Shown here one piece after another: positions 26,601 through 36,200 of a stretch of 64,000 nucleotides of DNA (its first letter is position 1; the number at the start of each line of letters is the position of its first letter). The position numbers and the translations under genes were made by a program. This stretch comes from JBBQYD01 sp942493075. GTDB taxonomy: Bacteria; Verrucomicrobiota; Verrucomicrobiia; Limisphaerales; UBA8199. The notes below the pieces were generated by a model. It searched no databases, was not told where the DNA came from, and saw only the letters and a list, made by a program, of their open reading frames with translations. The DNA is taken from NCBI GenBank assembly GCA_942493075.1, contig OW818681.1, positions 2,790,001 to 2,854,000 of the forward strand, read 5' to 3'.

Positions 26601-28057
26601 GCAATCACCGGCTCCAGTGCGCTGTCCAGCAGCACCTGTACAAGGCTATCCGGCGTATAGTAGCTGCCGGTGGTTTTTCGGGCATTGCCTTTGGTCTCAT
26701 CCCCGCTGGCGAACCCGAACTGCCGTCCTTCTTTGCTGATTTGCGGCACCAACTCCAAGAGGCTCTCGTAAACACTGCCGAGTTCTTCGGGACCCATGTC
26801 GCGCCAGTTGACGCGTGCCAGGGCGCCGGCGTCGCGCAGCCATGCGAGCTTGAAGACGGCCAGCAGGAGCGCGCGGTTTTCCAGCTTCGCGGCATCTAAA
26901 GCGGGACACTGGCTGGTGGCAAAAATTCCGGCTAAAGCAGGCAGGCCGAGTCTCGTTTCGCCTGCGGCCAGACCGCGGAACGCAACCTTGGTGGATTGCC
27001 AGAGATCGGCAAAACGATCGTGCGCACTGCGCTTCAAGGCCTTCTCACGCAAGCGCCGCAGGCTGTAACCGTCAGCATACAGCGACCGGGCGGCATCGGG
27101 AGTGCCTTCGGGGTGGAGCAGGTTGCGCTCTTCCACCGTAAGGAGAAAGATCAGGCGATAGACCAACCGCAAAAGCTGATTGAAGTAGTCACGTGTCGAA
27201 AGTGACCCATCCTGGAGGGCCGTTCGCAATGCCTTATTTTCCGGATGCGCCAGAAAACCCTGTCCGAGAGCAACCAGCGCCTCTTCAACACCGTTGCGGA
27301 GGTGTTCACGAGCACGGGTCCCTTCCTCCTTTCCGGCATTGCGCCAGGTTTCGAGTGCACATTCGGTGACGGCTTGTCCATCTCGCCCGAAACGGGTCTC
27401 GTGGAGCAGCAGCCAGAGTGCAGCGAAGTCGGCGTAACGTTCCTCGGTGAAGATTCGCGCGAGGTCAGCCTCAATCCAGGCTGGACGCGTGAGGCTGGCG
27501 TTATCGCGGAGAATCCGGAGGGTGCACCCATCCGTAACGATTCCCCACAAAGCGCCTTCAAAGCCGTTCAAATATTCCTGTGCTAGGCCAAAAGGACTGC
27601 GCCGACGTCCATGGTCCCCGTATGTGGGAGAGAGTGTGTCGATGCCGGAACCGGCGGGAGCGACAACTACGGGAACACGCTGTCCCAGGGCGGAATGGCC
27701 GATCGGGTAATGCCTCTCGGATAGCACCACCGGCTCGACTTTGACCAAAGATTCGAATCCAAAGCTCTCTTTCAGGACGGCGGTTAAAAACCGCTCCGCC
27801 ACAACCGCAGGATCCGCCTTTGCGGCTGAGCCTGCGGCGAAATCCTTCCAATGCGCCTGGGCAATGCGCCAGTAGCGGCCGATTTCATCACGGAGGTTGA
27901 GCCCCTTGGGAATGCGGTAATCCGCTTCAGTTTGCGAGCCGGCCGACAGTTGAGCCACCTTGGACAACCATTCCGGTGAGAGCAGGCCGCCTTCAATCGA
28001 TAGGGCCTCAAACGCCAGTTGCGCTTCCTTTGCTCGAATGGTGCGTCGCGATGCCAT
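23642..28057 (-). CDS. large Eco57I-type DNA methyltransferase with coding insertion
   Basis: A 1471-residue protein. Residues 1-420 are an N-terminal helical region typical of large type IIG/DISARM-class enzymes. GSYYTPDSLVQVLL (about 470) is the usual entry to the methyltransferase. SAM motif I is IVDPACGSGHFLLAAA (about 660), a Y-VDLNPMAVELCKVSLW segment follows, and the catalytic motif VVGNPPWERV is near residue 925. The end has QLPVPRRLE and a target-recognition-like region. Family knowledge: N6-adenine modification protecting self DNA. Between about residues 495 and 650 it carries a Ser/Gly/Pro-rich segment unlike any methyltransferase, encoded by the four-helix-bundle element at 26102-26578. 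It begins two bases after the SNF2 helicase gene. It may be active only if the insertion is tolerated. Confidence 0.85.
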   Translation of the reverse strand: MASRRTIRAKEAQLAFEALSIEGGLLSPEWLSKVAQLSAGSQTEADYRIPKGLNLRDEIGRYWRIAQAHWKDFAAGSAAKADPAVVAERFLTAVLKESFGFESLVKVEPVVLSERHYPIGHSALGQRVPVVVAPAGSGIDTLSPTYGDHGRRRSPFGLAQEYLNGFEGALWGIVTDGCTLRILRDNASLTRPAWIEADLARIFTEERYADFAALWLLLHETRFGRDGQAVTECALETWRNAGKEEGTRAREHLRNGVEEALVALGQGFLAHPENKALRTALQDGSLSTRDYFNQLLRLVYRLIFLLTVEERNLLHPEGTPDAARSLYADGYSLRRLREKALKRSAHDRFADLWQSTKVAFRGLAAGETRLGLPALAGIFATSQCPALDAAKLENRALLLAVFKLAWLRDAGALARVNWRDMGPEELGSVYESLLELVPQISKEGRQFGFASGDETKGNARKTTGSYYTPDSLVQVLLDSALEPVIADTIRGVERVASGEWRVVPEHLRAAFISYANQQLSGSRGLAEGASVGKVSLSSHSDFSQGGALRNDLSDSAGLDLDPGQHSGRMGPSLSGGVHSVSADREREPDRTGNPPDPQRGRGHLPTGSGSATAPGNGNTGQAASGTGAKPATEAELESFWRTLPFAIRHSLLAQQALLSLSIVDPACGSGHFLLAAARRLASHVARLQANGTPSGAQYRHALRQVVGHCIYGVDLNPMAVELCKVSLWMEAVEPGLPLTFLNSHIQHGNALLGTTPELMAKGIPDAAWEPIEGDDRKVASALKKRNKQGATGQRSLDTLWSQPGDTGAQAIVNAVTELEATSDADAAQLAKKEGRWGNILKSDEYRKQKFIADAWCAAFVWPKNPGPLAEIAPTNELWRQIRDGRGKAPAFTITTVEELANRYCFFQWHLQFPHVFAKGGFDLVVGNPPWERVKVQTEEWMTNAGVDLSATPNAAARNALLEELMISDQSLRERWNRARRQAETLDQFVRHSGKYLRTAAGDVNSYALFAELAVGLLGGFGFAALVLPIGIITDKTYAGLCGQLMNDQRLRSVIGFVNEEQLFADVMHNFKFVVFLVGPPREALSASFVFGLLHPAELPKARTQRGYEITAEDVAALNPNTLTCPVFLNGNMAKALVSLHRRLRSFAGSGWNVKPHAMLHMGSASKHFLTAPTNAGTVPLYESKMVNRYNHRFATFESLAVGERAHMLPRSSPEQLTAPEYEAKPGYFYPVVALPDIGGPKVSWLLVFRRIANPALARTSAFCVLPRIAVGDSLNVVVPQVETTNGKWACDAALLCWLGNSVVFDAILKQKMGGNNFSEYVWNQLPVPRRLELETPVRWLGGVTPIEFVVPRVCELSVTSYSVVSYAIDLGFAPHPFRWDNSRRRLAEAELDASAAMAFGLSRQDFETLFDAFPVLMEREVECEGEFVTRALALSIYDAMADAFHSGQLYQTRMDPPPADPSCCHPPRTSK
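26102..26578 (-). mobile_element. IVS-like four-helix-bundle element inserted in methyltransferase gene
   Basis: About 475 bases with imperfect terminal inverted repeats: GCGAGTAGTGAATGGCGAATGG at the left (about 26101-26121, plus strand) and, reading inward on the other strand, GCGAGCGGTGAATGGCGAGTGG at the right (about 26551-26572). It contains the gene at 26149-26517. The host frame reads straight through it without a stop and without any family similarity in that part, so it is an in-frame insertion. Elements of this kind are known in 23S rRNA genes (intervening sequences). Confidence 0.7.
26149..26517 (-). CDS. four helix bundle protein (23S rRNA IVS protein family)
   Basis: 122 residues starting at MQINSYQDLEVWQRGRAL. 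The family (PF05635) pattern is complete: 'SY-DLEVW--a--La---Y-lT--FP--E-ygl--QirRaavSIp-NIAEG-gR----ef--fL--A-GS--EleTqL-la'. Seen here are FPKEELYGMTSQIRRAST, SIPANIAEGWGRHYPAEF and GSRTELETHLILSADVG. The family is related in fold to Avd of diversity-generating retroelements, but no reverse transcriptase is near. It is read in a different frame of the same strand as the host methyltransferase gene. No ribosome site is visible, so expression is unproven. Function unknown; nucleic acid binding is suspected from homologues. Confidence 0.8.
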   Translation of the reverse strand: MQINSYQDLEVWQRGRALAKSAYLLTRIFPKEELYGMTSQIRRASTSIPANIAEGWGRHYPAEFIQFLRTANGSRTELETHLILSADVGICPQEAVQPLLQETEILGKQLLALERSLQRKQS

Positions 28058-28059
28058 GG

Positions 28060-30882
28060 TCAGTTCACTTGAGGAAGCAAAACGAACAGCCCGATCACAT
28101 CGACGGGATGAAGGGCTTTGACCGTGTAACTACCGCGGGCATCGGAAGCCTCGCGCACGCGACGATGATCCGCGAGGAGCGCCTGGGCACGGCGCTCGGC
28201 GAATGCATCCAGCTCTGGCGCTCTTTCCGCCAATTGTTTCAGAGCTTGTGAGACGAAACGTTCCCGAACATGAGCGGGCGGATCGGAAAGCGGTAGTGGT
28301 TGTAGCAGTTTTAAGGCATCAGGGCCTTCGAGCGGACCACCGGCACCAGTCCAGGCGATAGCCGTGGCTTCCTCAACCAGCATCGTATTCTGGCGAGTGC
28401 CGCGTTGGGTAATGAGTTGGTGTCGCAACCGAACCAGGGCGACCATTGTGAGCGAATGAACATCGCTGGAGACCCAGCAGCCGATGCGGCCCAGCACCCC
28501 GGGATCGGTTTCATCACCGTTACCGTCAGCGCCGAGCGTGCGTTCGAGCAGCGTTTCGGCCAGGATAGATACCAGGGGGTGACTGCGTTGCACAGGACGG
28601 CAGCGGGGTGCGGGAGGGTAGTCGAAATCCAGGAACATCGTGCCGAGCAATCCCTCCGCCTCCAATCGCTCTTTCACATCGGAAGGCAGGGCCGTCAGCG
28701 GAGTCTTAAAGCCCCGTTTCATTGTTTCTAAAGCACCCCCCAGCCGGGCCAGCGCGCGTCCGGCGAACCGTTCCACATCTTCCTTGCCTCCGAGGGCGGC
28801 CAGAGATTTGTGCCACTCGGGCAAGACTTCCTCCGGCTTGAGCCGGCGCTGGGCAAACACCGTGCGGTTGCGTTTGGCTCTTTCCGCCGCATCCCGCCAG
28901 CGTGCTTCGATGGCCTTGGCCTCTTCCATTTCTACGAAAGCGAACGATTGCTGGCGACGACCTGTTTCGCTTTGACGGAGCATCACGGCTTTCATTAGTG
29001 CTTTGCTCAACGTGTGACCGTCATCCGGCAACGGCACAGGAACCCCGAGTTCTTCCCGAATCTTCTCGGCCTTGCGAAGGATCACCTCGAGAACCGCGCC
29101 ATCGACAGGGTTGTTTTCGCCGTAAATGAGTGTCGCGCGGACCACCGACCGCTTTTGACCGAACCGATCCACCCGGCCTTCGCGTTGCTCGTGGCGCGTG
29201 GGATTCCAGGAGAGATCGTAATGAACCACAGCATCGAAATGCTCCTGAAGGTTCACCCCCTCCGAAAGGCAATCCGTGGCAACGAGTAGCCGTCGCTCCG
29301 CATCACCCAGCAGTGCGATCTTTTCCCTGCGTTCTTCGGAGGTTAACTCTCCTGTGACCACCTCGATGGTGACATCCTTGAGCTTCGACTGAAGATGCCG
29401 CGCCAGGTAATGGGCAGTGGCGATATAGCGGCAGAATACGACCGGGCTAAACCCTTCCCGAACCTGCTCCAGCAGGTGATCGGTGAGCAACCGGAGCTTG
29501 GGGTCGCCAGCCTGGCCTGCGAGTTGTTCCGCCTGTTTGATGAGGCGGTCCAGCACGGCTTCCTCAGTGGCTGTGGGAGGCTCAACGTCGTCCTCCGAAA
29601 GGGCATCCGCAGCCCCGTCGAAGATCCGGTCTTCAAGTTCCTCAACAGCCGCGTCGTCCTCTAAACCGGAACGGGTTCGCAGAGCCTGGGCGGCGGCCGC
29701 GGGACTCGAAGCCACGCACCGCATCAGGGCCAGCGTTCCCCAGAAACTGAGGCGCTGCTTCCGTTCGTCTGTCCCGGCTGACTGGACCACGGTTGCGCAG
29801 TAATCCAGCACGTCATTGAAGAACTTCTCCCATGCACCCGTGAGCCGGTATGTGAGTTCCTTTGTCTCCCGACGCGGGAAAATGCTGCCGTCCTTCCATT
29901 CCGCTATATCCGGGCGCCGGCGCTGGACGAAATACCGGGAAAGGCGGTCCCGCAGGTCGGCTCGCGCTGTGCCTTCAGCCGAGAGGAGTTGCTCAAACTC
30001 AGGCTGGAGCAGGCCCAGCAGGCGGTAGAATGCGTTTTCATCGCCGCTGTGCGGGGTGGCCGTCAGCATCACCAGGTGCCGCGAGGTGTTTTCGACCAGG
30101 CCTTTCAGGAGTTCGTAGCGCTGGTGACGCCCCTGGCCGGTAGCCGCACAAGTATGCGCTTCATCCACGATCACTAATTCGGGGCAGGCCCGCAAAAACT
30201 CCGCCCTTCGGCGGTCGCTCTTGATGTAATCCAGGCTGACGACGGTATGGTAATGAGTGGTGAAAATGCTTTCGCTGGGCGGGAGATTACGTTCTAGCCG
30301 GGCAGCACTTGCGGCGGTCACGGCTACCGGACGTAAATGGAAGCGGGTCTCCAATTCTGTGACCCACTGGTCCACCAGGTGTGGCGGGCAGAGGACCGCG
30401 AAACGCTCAACTTCACCGCGGTCCAGCATTTCCCGGGCGATCAGTGCCGCCTCTATGGTTTTACCAATGCCTACGTCATCGGCAATGAGAAGGCGGACGG
30501 TCTCCAACTTTAGAGCCATCAAGAGAGGGACGAGCTGATACGCGCGCGGTTCAATGGCGATCTGCCCAAAGCTGCGGAACGGGCCTGCTCCACGGCGCAA
30601 CGAGAGCACCAGGGCATCGCGAAGCAACAGCGCGGCGTCGTGCCCAGCTTTCTGATGCGGTTCCGGAGGAGGAAAGGACGCGTCAGTCACTGGCTCGGCC
30701 TCCAGACCGAGGTGAATGAGGGTCTGATCTTCCTCGGTGCCTGAGACGGGTCGAACGCGCAAAACGTCGCCATCGCTACCAGTCAGCACGATCCATTCAC
30801 GACCACGGGCCCGCACGAGACTGCCTGGTGTCCAGCGTGAGGCAGGTGGCGCAAAGGACGATGGTGCCGCGGCGGTGCTCAT
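28060..30882 (-). CDS. SNF2-type helicase, DISARM DrmD-like
   Basis: Start at 30882 overlaps the stop of the preceding helicase (ATGA); upstream extension is less likely. The product (940 aa) has an SNF2/Swi2 core: EPRAYQLVPLLMALK (Q motif), LLIADDVGIGKTIEAALIARE (Walker A with the unusual DDVGIGKT), VIVDEAHTCAATG (motif II), LTATPHSGDENAFYRLL (III). The second lobe has VVFCRYIATAHYLARHL, LVATDCLSEGVNLQEHFDAVVHYDLSWNP and EQREGRVDRFGQ (VI). The C-terminal 300 residues are helical, as in DrmD. DrmD-like remodellers act with a methyltransferase in class 1 DISARM; here the adjacent methyltransferase gene supports that reading. Confidence 0.8.
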   Translation of the reverse strand: MSTAAAPSSFAPPASRWTPGSLVRARGREWIVLTGSDGDVLRVRPVSGTEEDQTLIHLGLEAEPVTDASFPPPEPHQKAGHDAALLLRDALVLSLRRGAGPFRSFGQIAIEPRAYQLVPLLMALKLETVRLLIADDVGIGKTIEAALIAREMLDRGEVERFAVLCPPHLVDQWVTELETRFHLRPVAVTAASAARLERNLPPSESIFTTHYHTVVSLDYIKSDRRRAEFLRACPELVIVDEAHTCAATGQGRHQRYELLKGLVENTSRHLVMLTATPHSGDENAFYRLLGLLQPEFEQLLSAEGTARADLRDRLSRYFVQRRRPDIAEWKDGSIFPRRETKELTYRLTGAWEKFFNDVLDYCATVVQSAGTDERKQRLSFWGTLALMRCVASSPAAAAQALRTRSGLEDDAAVEELEDRIFDGAADALSEDDVEPPTATEEAVLDRLIKQAEQLAGQAGDPKLRLLTDHLLEQVREGFSPVVFCRYIATAHYLARHLQSKLKDVTIEVVTGELTSEERREKIALLGDAERRLLVATDCLSEGVNLQEHFDAVVHYDLSWNPTRHEQREGRVDRFGQKRSVVRATLIYGENNPVDGAVLEVILRKAEKIREELGVPVPLPDDGHTLSKALMKAVMLRQSETGRRQQSFAFVEMEEAKAIEARWRDAAERAKRNRTVFAQRRLKPEEVLPEWHKSLAALGGKEDVERFAGRALARLGGALETMKRGFKTPLTALPSDVKERLEAEGLLGTMFLDFDYPPAPRCRPVQRSHPLVSILAETLLERTLGADGNGDETDPGVLGRIGCWVSSDVHSLTMVALVRLRHQLITQRGTRQNTMLVEEATAIAWTGAGGPLEGPDALKLLQPLPLSDPPAHVRERFVSQALKQLAERAPELDAFAERRAQALLADHRRVREASDARGSYTVKALHPVDVIGLFVLLPQVN

Positions 30883-33800
30883 GAGGCTCTTCCAAGCAGT
30901 TTCGCGAGATCGGCCAGGGGCTTGGACCATGCTCCGGAATCATTGCCGAGCACGACTACTTCAAAGCCTTTTTGCCTCAACTCTGCCAGCGCCTCCGAGT
31001 TTAGTTCCGCGAGGGAAGCGGCGACGTAGGACCCACGCCACACCAAGGGCAATAATTGTCCATCAGCACGCAGCGGTTCCGGATCGGGAGCAGGCAGGTC
31101 AAAATCCTGCGCTTTCTTCATGAATGCCGCCAAAGGATCAACTGACGTTGAGGACGTGCCCGCCTCCTGGGTCGGAGCAGCAGGTTGTTGATCGAGGTTG
31201 TTTAGCTTCGCATGGGCAAGGCGCCAGAGGAGCATCCGGGCATTTTCATCCCGACGGTCCAGCAATTCGTGGTCCGGTTGATTGTAGTAAGACATGAGGC
31301 AGCGGTAGCAGGCCGCCACACAGGAAATCCCCTGCACATCAGTGAGCGCGGTGGCTGCGGCAGGCAGTCCGTTCTCCAGGTCAAAGTGCATAATCGACAG
31401 CGCCTCTTTGGCAACCACGGCAAGCAGGTCCGGTTCGACTGCAAGGCGTGTGAGAACGCCAGCGCCGCCTTCGGTGGCCTCATACAGCAGGAAGCCGGCG
31501 CGTTCATCCCGGGTGGGCATCGGCTCAGCCAGGATTTCGCCTTCCTCCAGTTGGAACACGGCCTCGATCCCTCTAAGCAACGCGTGTTGCACGGTTGCCA
31601 GCGTGGTTTGTGATAACTCTTCGCCGGCGGGTTGGATCAGCAGTGCATTCTTCCGGTCCTGAACCGTGGGCACAATCCATTGGCGTGGGGATGCGGTGGG
31701 ATCGGCGTTTTCCTCCTCGCTATCATCCTCATTCTTCGCCCAATAGCCGGTCACGGGATCCATCTTGAACCCGAGCTGGGTCCGATTCTTCCTTCGGCGC
31801 AGGCCTTTGTTGATGCGGGTGATGGTTGCACCGGGACCGTAGGCCAACCGGGCTATCTCGCCCTCGACATCGACCACCGCGCCCCTGCGGACATCCAGCA
31901 CATGATCGCGCACGGCCCACTCAAAGGTGGTCTGAAGTTCAAAGCCCTGACGCTGGCGTTCCTCGTCATTGGCGGTAATGCGTTCCGTGGGCTGAGTCGC
32001 CACATTCTCGATGCGGTAGGTGTGGTTGACGATTTCGGCATCTCCCAGAGACACCCCGCAGGCATGGCACATGGAATCGCTATCGTTCCAGTGCCCCGCG
32101 CCACAGATTCTGCAAATGCGGACTCGCTTGGTCGGCAGACGCACATCAGCCGTAGCGACAGCCTGCTGATTTAAGGAGAGCATTGCGCGAACCACCCGGT
32201 ATGAGCGGCCTTCGTGATAAACCAGGCTGCGAGGGCCGAATTCTGACAGCGCGAGAAACCGAGGACGTTGCAGGTAGGTTTGTCGTCCACGTCCATCGCT
32301 CGTCGCCGGTATATAGGCCATAAGGGGCAGCCGTGGGAAATTGTAGCCGGGCAGAAAGCCTTCGGTTGCCAGGTAACGATACGTATAGAAATCGCTGGAA
32401 AGGGTGCTCGTGCCTTTTTGAAGCAGGCTGAGCTGATCCATGGCTTGGGCATGGCGCACCTGGGCTGCGCGCTTTTCCTGTTGCGGTGCGGAATAGTTGT
32501 CCATGGTTCGGCGAGCAGTATCGCGCTGAATCTCGGCGGCAACGAAAAGATCGCGCCAACGGTTAAAGGCCTGGTCGAACCGCTTCGGAGCAATCTGAAC
32601 GATTTCTTCTGCAAAATTTTCACGACCGGAATACCAGGGAGCCAACGCCGACGTAAGATCGTCTTTGAGCAGGTCCAGAACCCGCCGGATGCGCCCTGTG
32701 GCCTCTTTGGCAACGCGCGGCAACGCCATAGGTTCTGTGACTTCCTTGCGAATCGGGCGGGCGGGATCTGTGAGCACCAGCAATTCGGCAATCGATGGAT
32801 CCAACGGAAGCTCCGTGCAGGAAAGCCAAACGGCGAATAGATGGCTTTCCACAAGATCACGATTGGCCAGGTCCAGCAGAGGAGGTCGCACCTCGCCGTG
32901 AACCATAGCTTTGGGATTGCGGAAAAAATACTGATCGTGCGGGCTTTGTGCGGAACTGTAGGTCAGCACCAGGGCAGCCTGGCCACTGCGTCCGGCACGT
33001 CCACTGCGCTGTGCGTAATTTGCGGGAGTGGGAGGAACATTCCGCAGGTAGACGGCGTTTAATGCAGAAATATCGACACCCAGCTCCATCGTGGGGGAGC
33101 AGAACAATACCGGCAGGAAGCGGTTCACTTCCCCGATTTCCCGCAGATGCTTTTCATCCGAGGACAGCTCGCCCCGCTCCTTCTCGCCGAAACGGAAGCG
33201 CTTCTCACGAACCGCGCGCTTTTCACCATCCACCTGCGCCGTATGCTCCCTGGCCTCAAACCCGAAGAGGGGATGAATCGGGGTGCTCAACGTCGCAGCC
33301 AGGTTTTCGTAGAAAGCGGTGAAGAAGGCGTTTTCCTCAGATGCCGCGGCAACGGTTTCGCCCCGTTTGAAAAGCACGCACGCGTCATTTAACCGGAAGC
33401 CCGGCTGCTCGTCAAAGGGCGTATTCTCTTCTGAAACCAAGCCATGAACACAGGCAGCCCGGAGCAGTGCCTCCATCAGGGCGTCGAACTGCTTGGGCTT
33501 TAAGTCCCGCACCGCCGCTGGGTTGGCCCAGAGGGGTTCGCCTTCCGGGGTCTGAGACGAGCGGAGGATTTTTCCGAGTGAACTGCGAGCACCGCCACGA
33601 ACGATCAAGTCTTCGTCGCGTAGGCTGGTATCTTTTCGCGCAGGCGGCGAAATCAGCAGCCATCGGGCACGGCGCGGTTTTTCATCGATACCAAAACCCC
33701 ATGGCGACCGTAATCGGCTATGCGACTTCTGAAGCAATTGCTCAATGAAAGTTGCCTCCAGTATCTGGCTCCGGATCGCCATCCATTTGCGCAGGTGATC

Positions 33801-36200
33801 GAAAACCTGCCGATACACGGCCTTGCGCTCCGCGGGAGTAGCAAGACGCAGCACCTCAGGCGCAGTGGCGAAAGCGGAATCATCGGCCACAAGGTCGTCG
33901 ATGCCGAGGTATTCGACACTGACCAGCTTGAGCTGTTCCAGGTTGGGGTTCGTGTAGCGCCATCCACGGCGTTGATCGAACCAGACCCTGTAAGAGAGCA
34001 CCTGCCGGAGAGTTGTTTCAGCCTCCTGCAGATTGAAACCTTTCAAACCGGGCTCCTGCAGCCATTCAGCGCGGAGTTCCGGCGCGTTGCGATCGAATCC
34101 GAGAGCTTTCTGCTGGGCCACTCCGAGTTCATCGGCGCGCAGGCCTTTTGAACCGGCAGCATCCAATGCTCCCAGGAAAGCAGCCCGAATCAGGCTGACG
34201 AATAGGAAATCGTTGAAGTGGCCGGATTGCAGGGCGGCATCCTGACGGTTATCCGTGAATCCAAGTAGTTTCCGGGTATGAGGGCTGAGACCGGATTCCG
34301 AGCCGTGCATCCAGCGAAGCGCGCTGGCCACTAGTACTGTGGTTGCGGAACTACGTCCCTCAGCCGAGAGCGATGCCAACCGCGTGCGATCCCGGGCGGA
34401 GGTGCTGTGTGTCATGCCGCAGCGGAGACAAAACCGGAACCGTCCTGGGATGAACCACACCTTGAGTCCATCGGCGATCCGGCCATTGGCAGTGACCCGG
34501 AACTCCAGCGGTCGGGAGGAACTGTAGTGCCTCTTCAGGCGGGGCATGCCGTTCGCATCAAACTCCAGCCAAATCTCGGGGTAATCTTCCTCGCGGTCTG
34601 CAAACTTGAAATCTTCATCTTGCGCGTGAGGCGTGAGAAAGCCGAAGACTTCCTTCTGAGGCGCCTCGACCTCGCTTTCTTCCGTTTCGTCCTCTTCCTG
34701 CACAGGCGCAGTGTCCTCGATGTCTCGAGGCAAGAAAGCGCGGGTTTCGCCATCCAAAGCCAGACGCACAGGATGGTATTCATGACCGCATTCGCGGCAG
34801 AAGTGCAGGGGGTAAAGCCGCTTGTCAGGTTCACCGGGCAAGAACTGCTGACCCTCGACGGTGACCCTTCTTTTGCCAGCCGCTTCCAGCGTCGCGTAGG
34901 CGTGCCCGGCACCTGAAATGAACTGGTGCAGCTTGAAAGCGAAGAAACTTTTCTCGGAGGCGTCTTCACGCCCAGTGCGATCCTGTTCCGTAAGGCTCGA
35001 TTGCAGGAGCAGGGTTCTGAGCGCTTCGCGACAGGCCGGTTCGGCTCGCCCAGAGTCCTGGCTCAGAGCTTCCGCTGCTTCGTTTAGGGTCAGTGGACGC
35101 GCCCGAATCCAGCGTTGATCCGCATCTGACCAGGACACACCCAGGCGCGTTTCCACCCAGATTGCGAGCGGATGCCGGCGCAAATCGACATCCGATATAC
35201 CGGCGGGGATGCCGGAATCGATGGCTGCGCCGAGACGATTCTTAACGGAGTCAGCAGTTTCTGCCGGGTCCGTGACGCGCTCCAGGGTCTCGACGATGAC
35301 ATTACTCTCCGGGATATGCGTAGCGAAAAGGCGCGAGGCGACCCCGCTGACCACCCGTCCTTTGTCTTCAAGTGAACCTTCGCTGGCCATGGTGGCCGAG
35401 GTGCCGATGCACAGCAGGTTTTCCGGAGAGAGCCGCTCGCGCACGCGCCGGACCAGCAGGGCAACGTCCGCTCCCTGTCGCCCGCGATAGGTGTGCAGTT
35501 CGTCCAACACCAAAAAGCGCAACCCGGCGCAGTTCCCGATAACTTTGCGGTCCAGCTCGTCCTGCCGCGTCATCAGCAGTTCGAGCATCATGAAATTCGT
35601 CAGTAGAATGTCGGGCGGATTATCCGCAATTGACCGGCGTTCATCTGCATCCTCCTGCCCAGTATATCGAGCGAAGCTGACAGGCTTTTCTCCCGCCGCG
35701 TTGGCCACGAACTTATCAAGCTCTTCAAGCTGACTGTTCGCCAGCGCATTCATCGGATAAATGATAATTGCGCGCGTCCGGTGCACCGGGTTGCGCTCCT
35801 TTTCGGTTAGGATTGCACTGACGATCGGGATAAAGAAGCAGAGCGACTTCCCTGAGCCCGTTCCAGTGGTCACGACGAAACTTTCACCCTGAGCCGCCAG
35901 CGCGATCGCTTGCTCCTGGTGCTTGTGCAAGCGCAGGGGAGCTCCCCGGAACTGGAAGATTTCAGCGATCCGGGGATGCAACGCCCCGCCAGCGGTAAGC
36001 GATTTAAAACTGGCGCCGGGTTTGTAGCTGGGGTTGATCTGGATCAGCGGGTCAGGCCAGAAGCGTCCTTCGGCATAGATGCCTTCCACCTGCTTACGAA
36101 TATCCTCGGCGTGGATTGTCGTGAACGATGTGGCAAACTTCCGGTATTCACCGACAACCGCATCGCGCAGTGAAAAGACATCCATGTTTTTCGCGCTCAT
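30879..36200 (-). CDS. YprA-type helicase fused to DUF1998, DISARM DrmA/DrmB-like
   Basis: A 1773-residue superfamily 2 helicase. Motifs: HKHQEQAI (Q), TTGTGSGKSLCFFIPI (Walker A, 112-119), RAIIIYPMNALANSQ (Ia), FLVLDELHTYRGRQGADVA (motif II, DELH 233-236), IGTSATM (III), then far downstream LFCSPTMELGVDISALN (V) and QRSGRAGRSGQAAL (VI). Between and after are zinc-binding pairs: FCRECGHEY, FCLRCGM and CRICGAGHWNDSDSMCHACG. The C-terminus is DUF1998: LYEATEGGAGVLTRLA and CVAACYRCLMSYYNQPDHELLDR. In DISARM these are two proteins (DrmA and DrmB); here they form one polypeptide, as in related YprA-helicase arrays. Likely role: translocating or remodelling invading DNA. It overlaps the HTH gene upstream and the SNF2 gene downstream. 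Confidence 0.85.
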   Translation of the reverse strand: MSAKNMDVFSLRDAVVGEYRKFATSFTTIHAEDIRKQVEGIYAEGRFWPDPLIQINPSYKPGASFKSLTAGGALHPRIAEIFQFRGAPLRLHKHQEQAIALAAQGESFVVTTGTGSGKSLCFFIPIVSAILTEKERNPVHRTRAIIIYPMNALANSQLEELDKFVANAAGEKPVSFARYTGQEDADERRSIADNPPDILLTNFMMLELLMTRQDELDRKVIGNCAGLRFLVLDELHTYRGRQGADVALLVRRVRERLSPENLLCIGTSATMASEGSLEDKGRVVSGVASRLFATHIPESNVIVETLERVTDPAETADSVKNRLGAAIDSGIPAGISDVDLRRHPLAIWVETRLGVSWSDADQRWIRARPLTLNEAAEALSQDSGRAEPACREALRTLLLQSSLTEQDRTGREDASEKSFFAFKLHQFISGAGHAYATLEAAGKRRVTVEGQQFLPGEPDKRLYPLHFCRECGHEYHPVRLALDGETRAFLPRDIEDTAPVQEEDETEESEVEAPQKEVFGFLTPHAQDEDFKFADREEDYPEIWLEFDANGMPRLKRHYSSSRPLEFRVTANGRIADGLKVWFIPGRFRFCLRCGMTHSTSARDRTRLASLSAEGRSSATTVLVASALRWMHGSESGLSPHTRKLLGFTDNRQDAALQSGHFNDFLFVSLIRAAFLGALDAAGSKGLRADELGVAQQKALGFDRNAPELRAEWLQEPGLKGFNLQEAETTLRQVLSYRVWFDQRRGWRYTNPNLEQLKLVSVEYLGIDDLVADDSAFATAPEVLRLATPAERKAVYRQVFDHLRKWMAIRSQILEATFIEQLLQKSHSRLRSPWGFGIDEKPRRARWLLISPPARKDTSLRDEDLIVRGGARSSLGKILRSSQTPEGEPLWANPAAVRDLKPKQFDALMEALLRAACVHGLVSEENTPFDEQPGFRLNDACVLFKRGETVAAASEENAFFTAFYENLAATLSTPIHPLFGFEAREHTAQVDGEKRAVREKRFRFGEKERGELSSDEKHLREIGEVNRFLPVLFCSPTMELGVDISALNAVYLRNVPPTPANYAQRSGRAGRSGQAALVLTYSSAQSPHDQYFFRNPKAMVHGEVRPPLLDLANRDLVESHLFAVWLSCTELPLDPSIAELLVLTDPARPIRKEVTEPMALPRVAKEATGRIRRVLDLLKDDLTSALAPWYSGRENFAEEIVQIAPKRFDQAFNRWRDLFVAAEIQRDTARRTMDNYSAPQQEKRAAQVRHAQAMDQLSLLQKGTSTLSSDFYTYRYLATEGFLPGYNFPRLPLMAYIPATSDGRGRQTYLQRPRFLALSEFGPRSLVYHEGRSYRVVRAMLSLNQQAVATADVRLPTKRVRICRICGAGHWNDSDSMCHACGVSLGDAEIVNHTYRIENVATQPTERITANDEERQRQGFELQTTFEWAVRDHVLDVRRGAVVDVEGEIARLAYGPGATITRINKGLRRRKNRTQLGFKMDPVTGYWAKNEDDSEEENADPTASPRQWIVPTVQDRKNALLIQPAGEELSQTTLATVQHALLRGIEAVFQLEEGEILAEPMPTRDERAGFLLYEATEGGAGVLTRLAVEPDLLAVVAKEALSIMHFDLENGLPAAATALTDVQGISCVAACYRCLMSYYNQPDHELLDRRDENARMLLWRLAHAKLNNLDQQPAAPTQEAGTSSTSVDPLAAFMKKAQDFDLPAPDPEPLRADGQLLPLVWRGSYVAASLAELNSEALAELRQKGFEVVVLGNDSGAWSKPLADLAKLLGRAS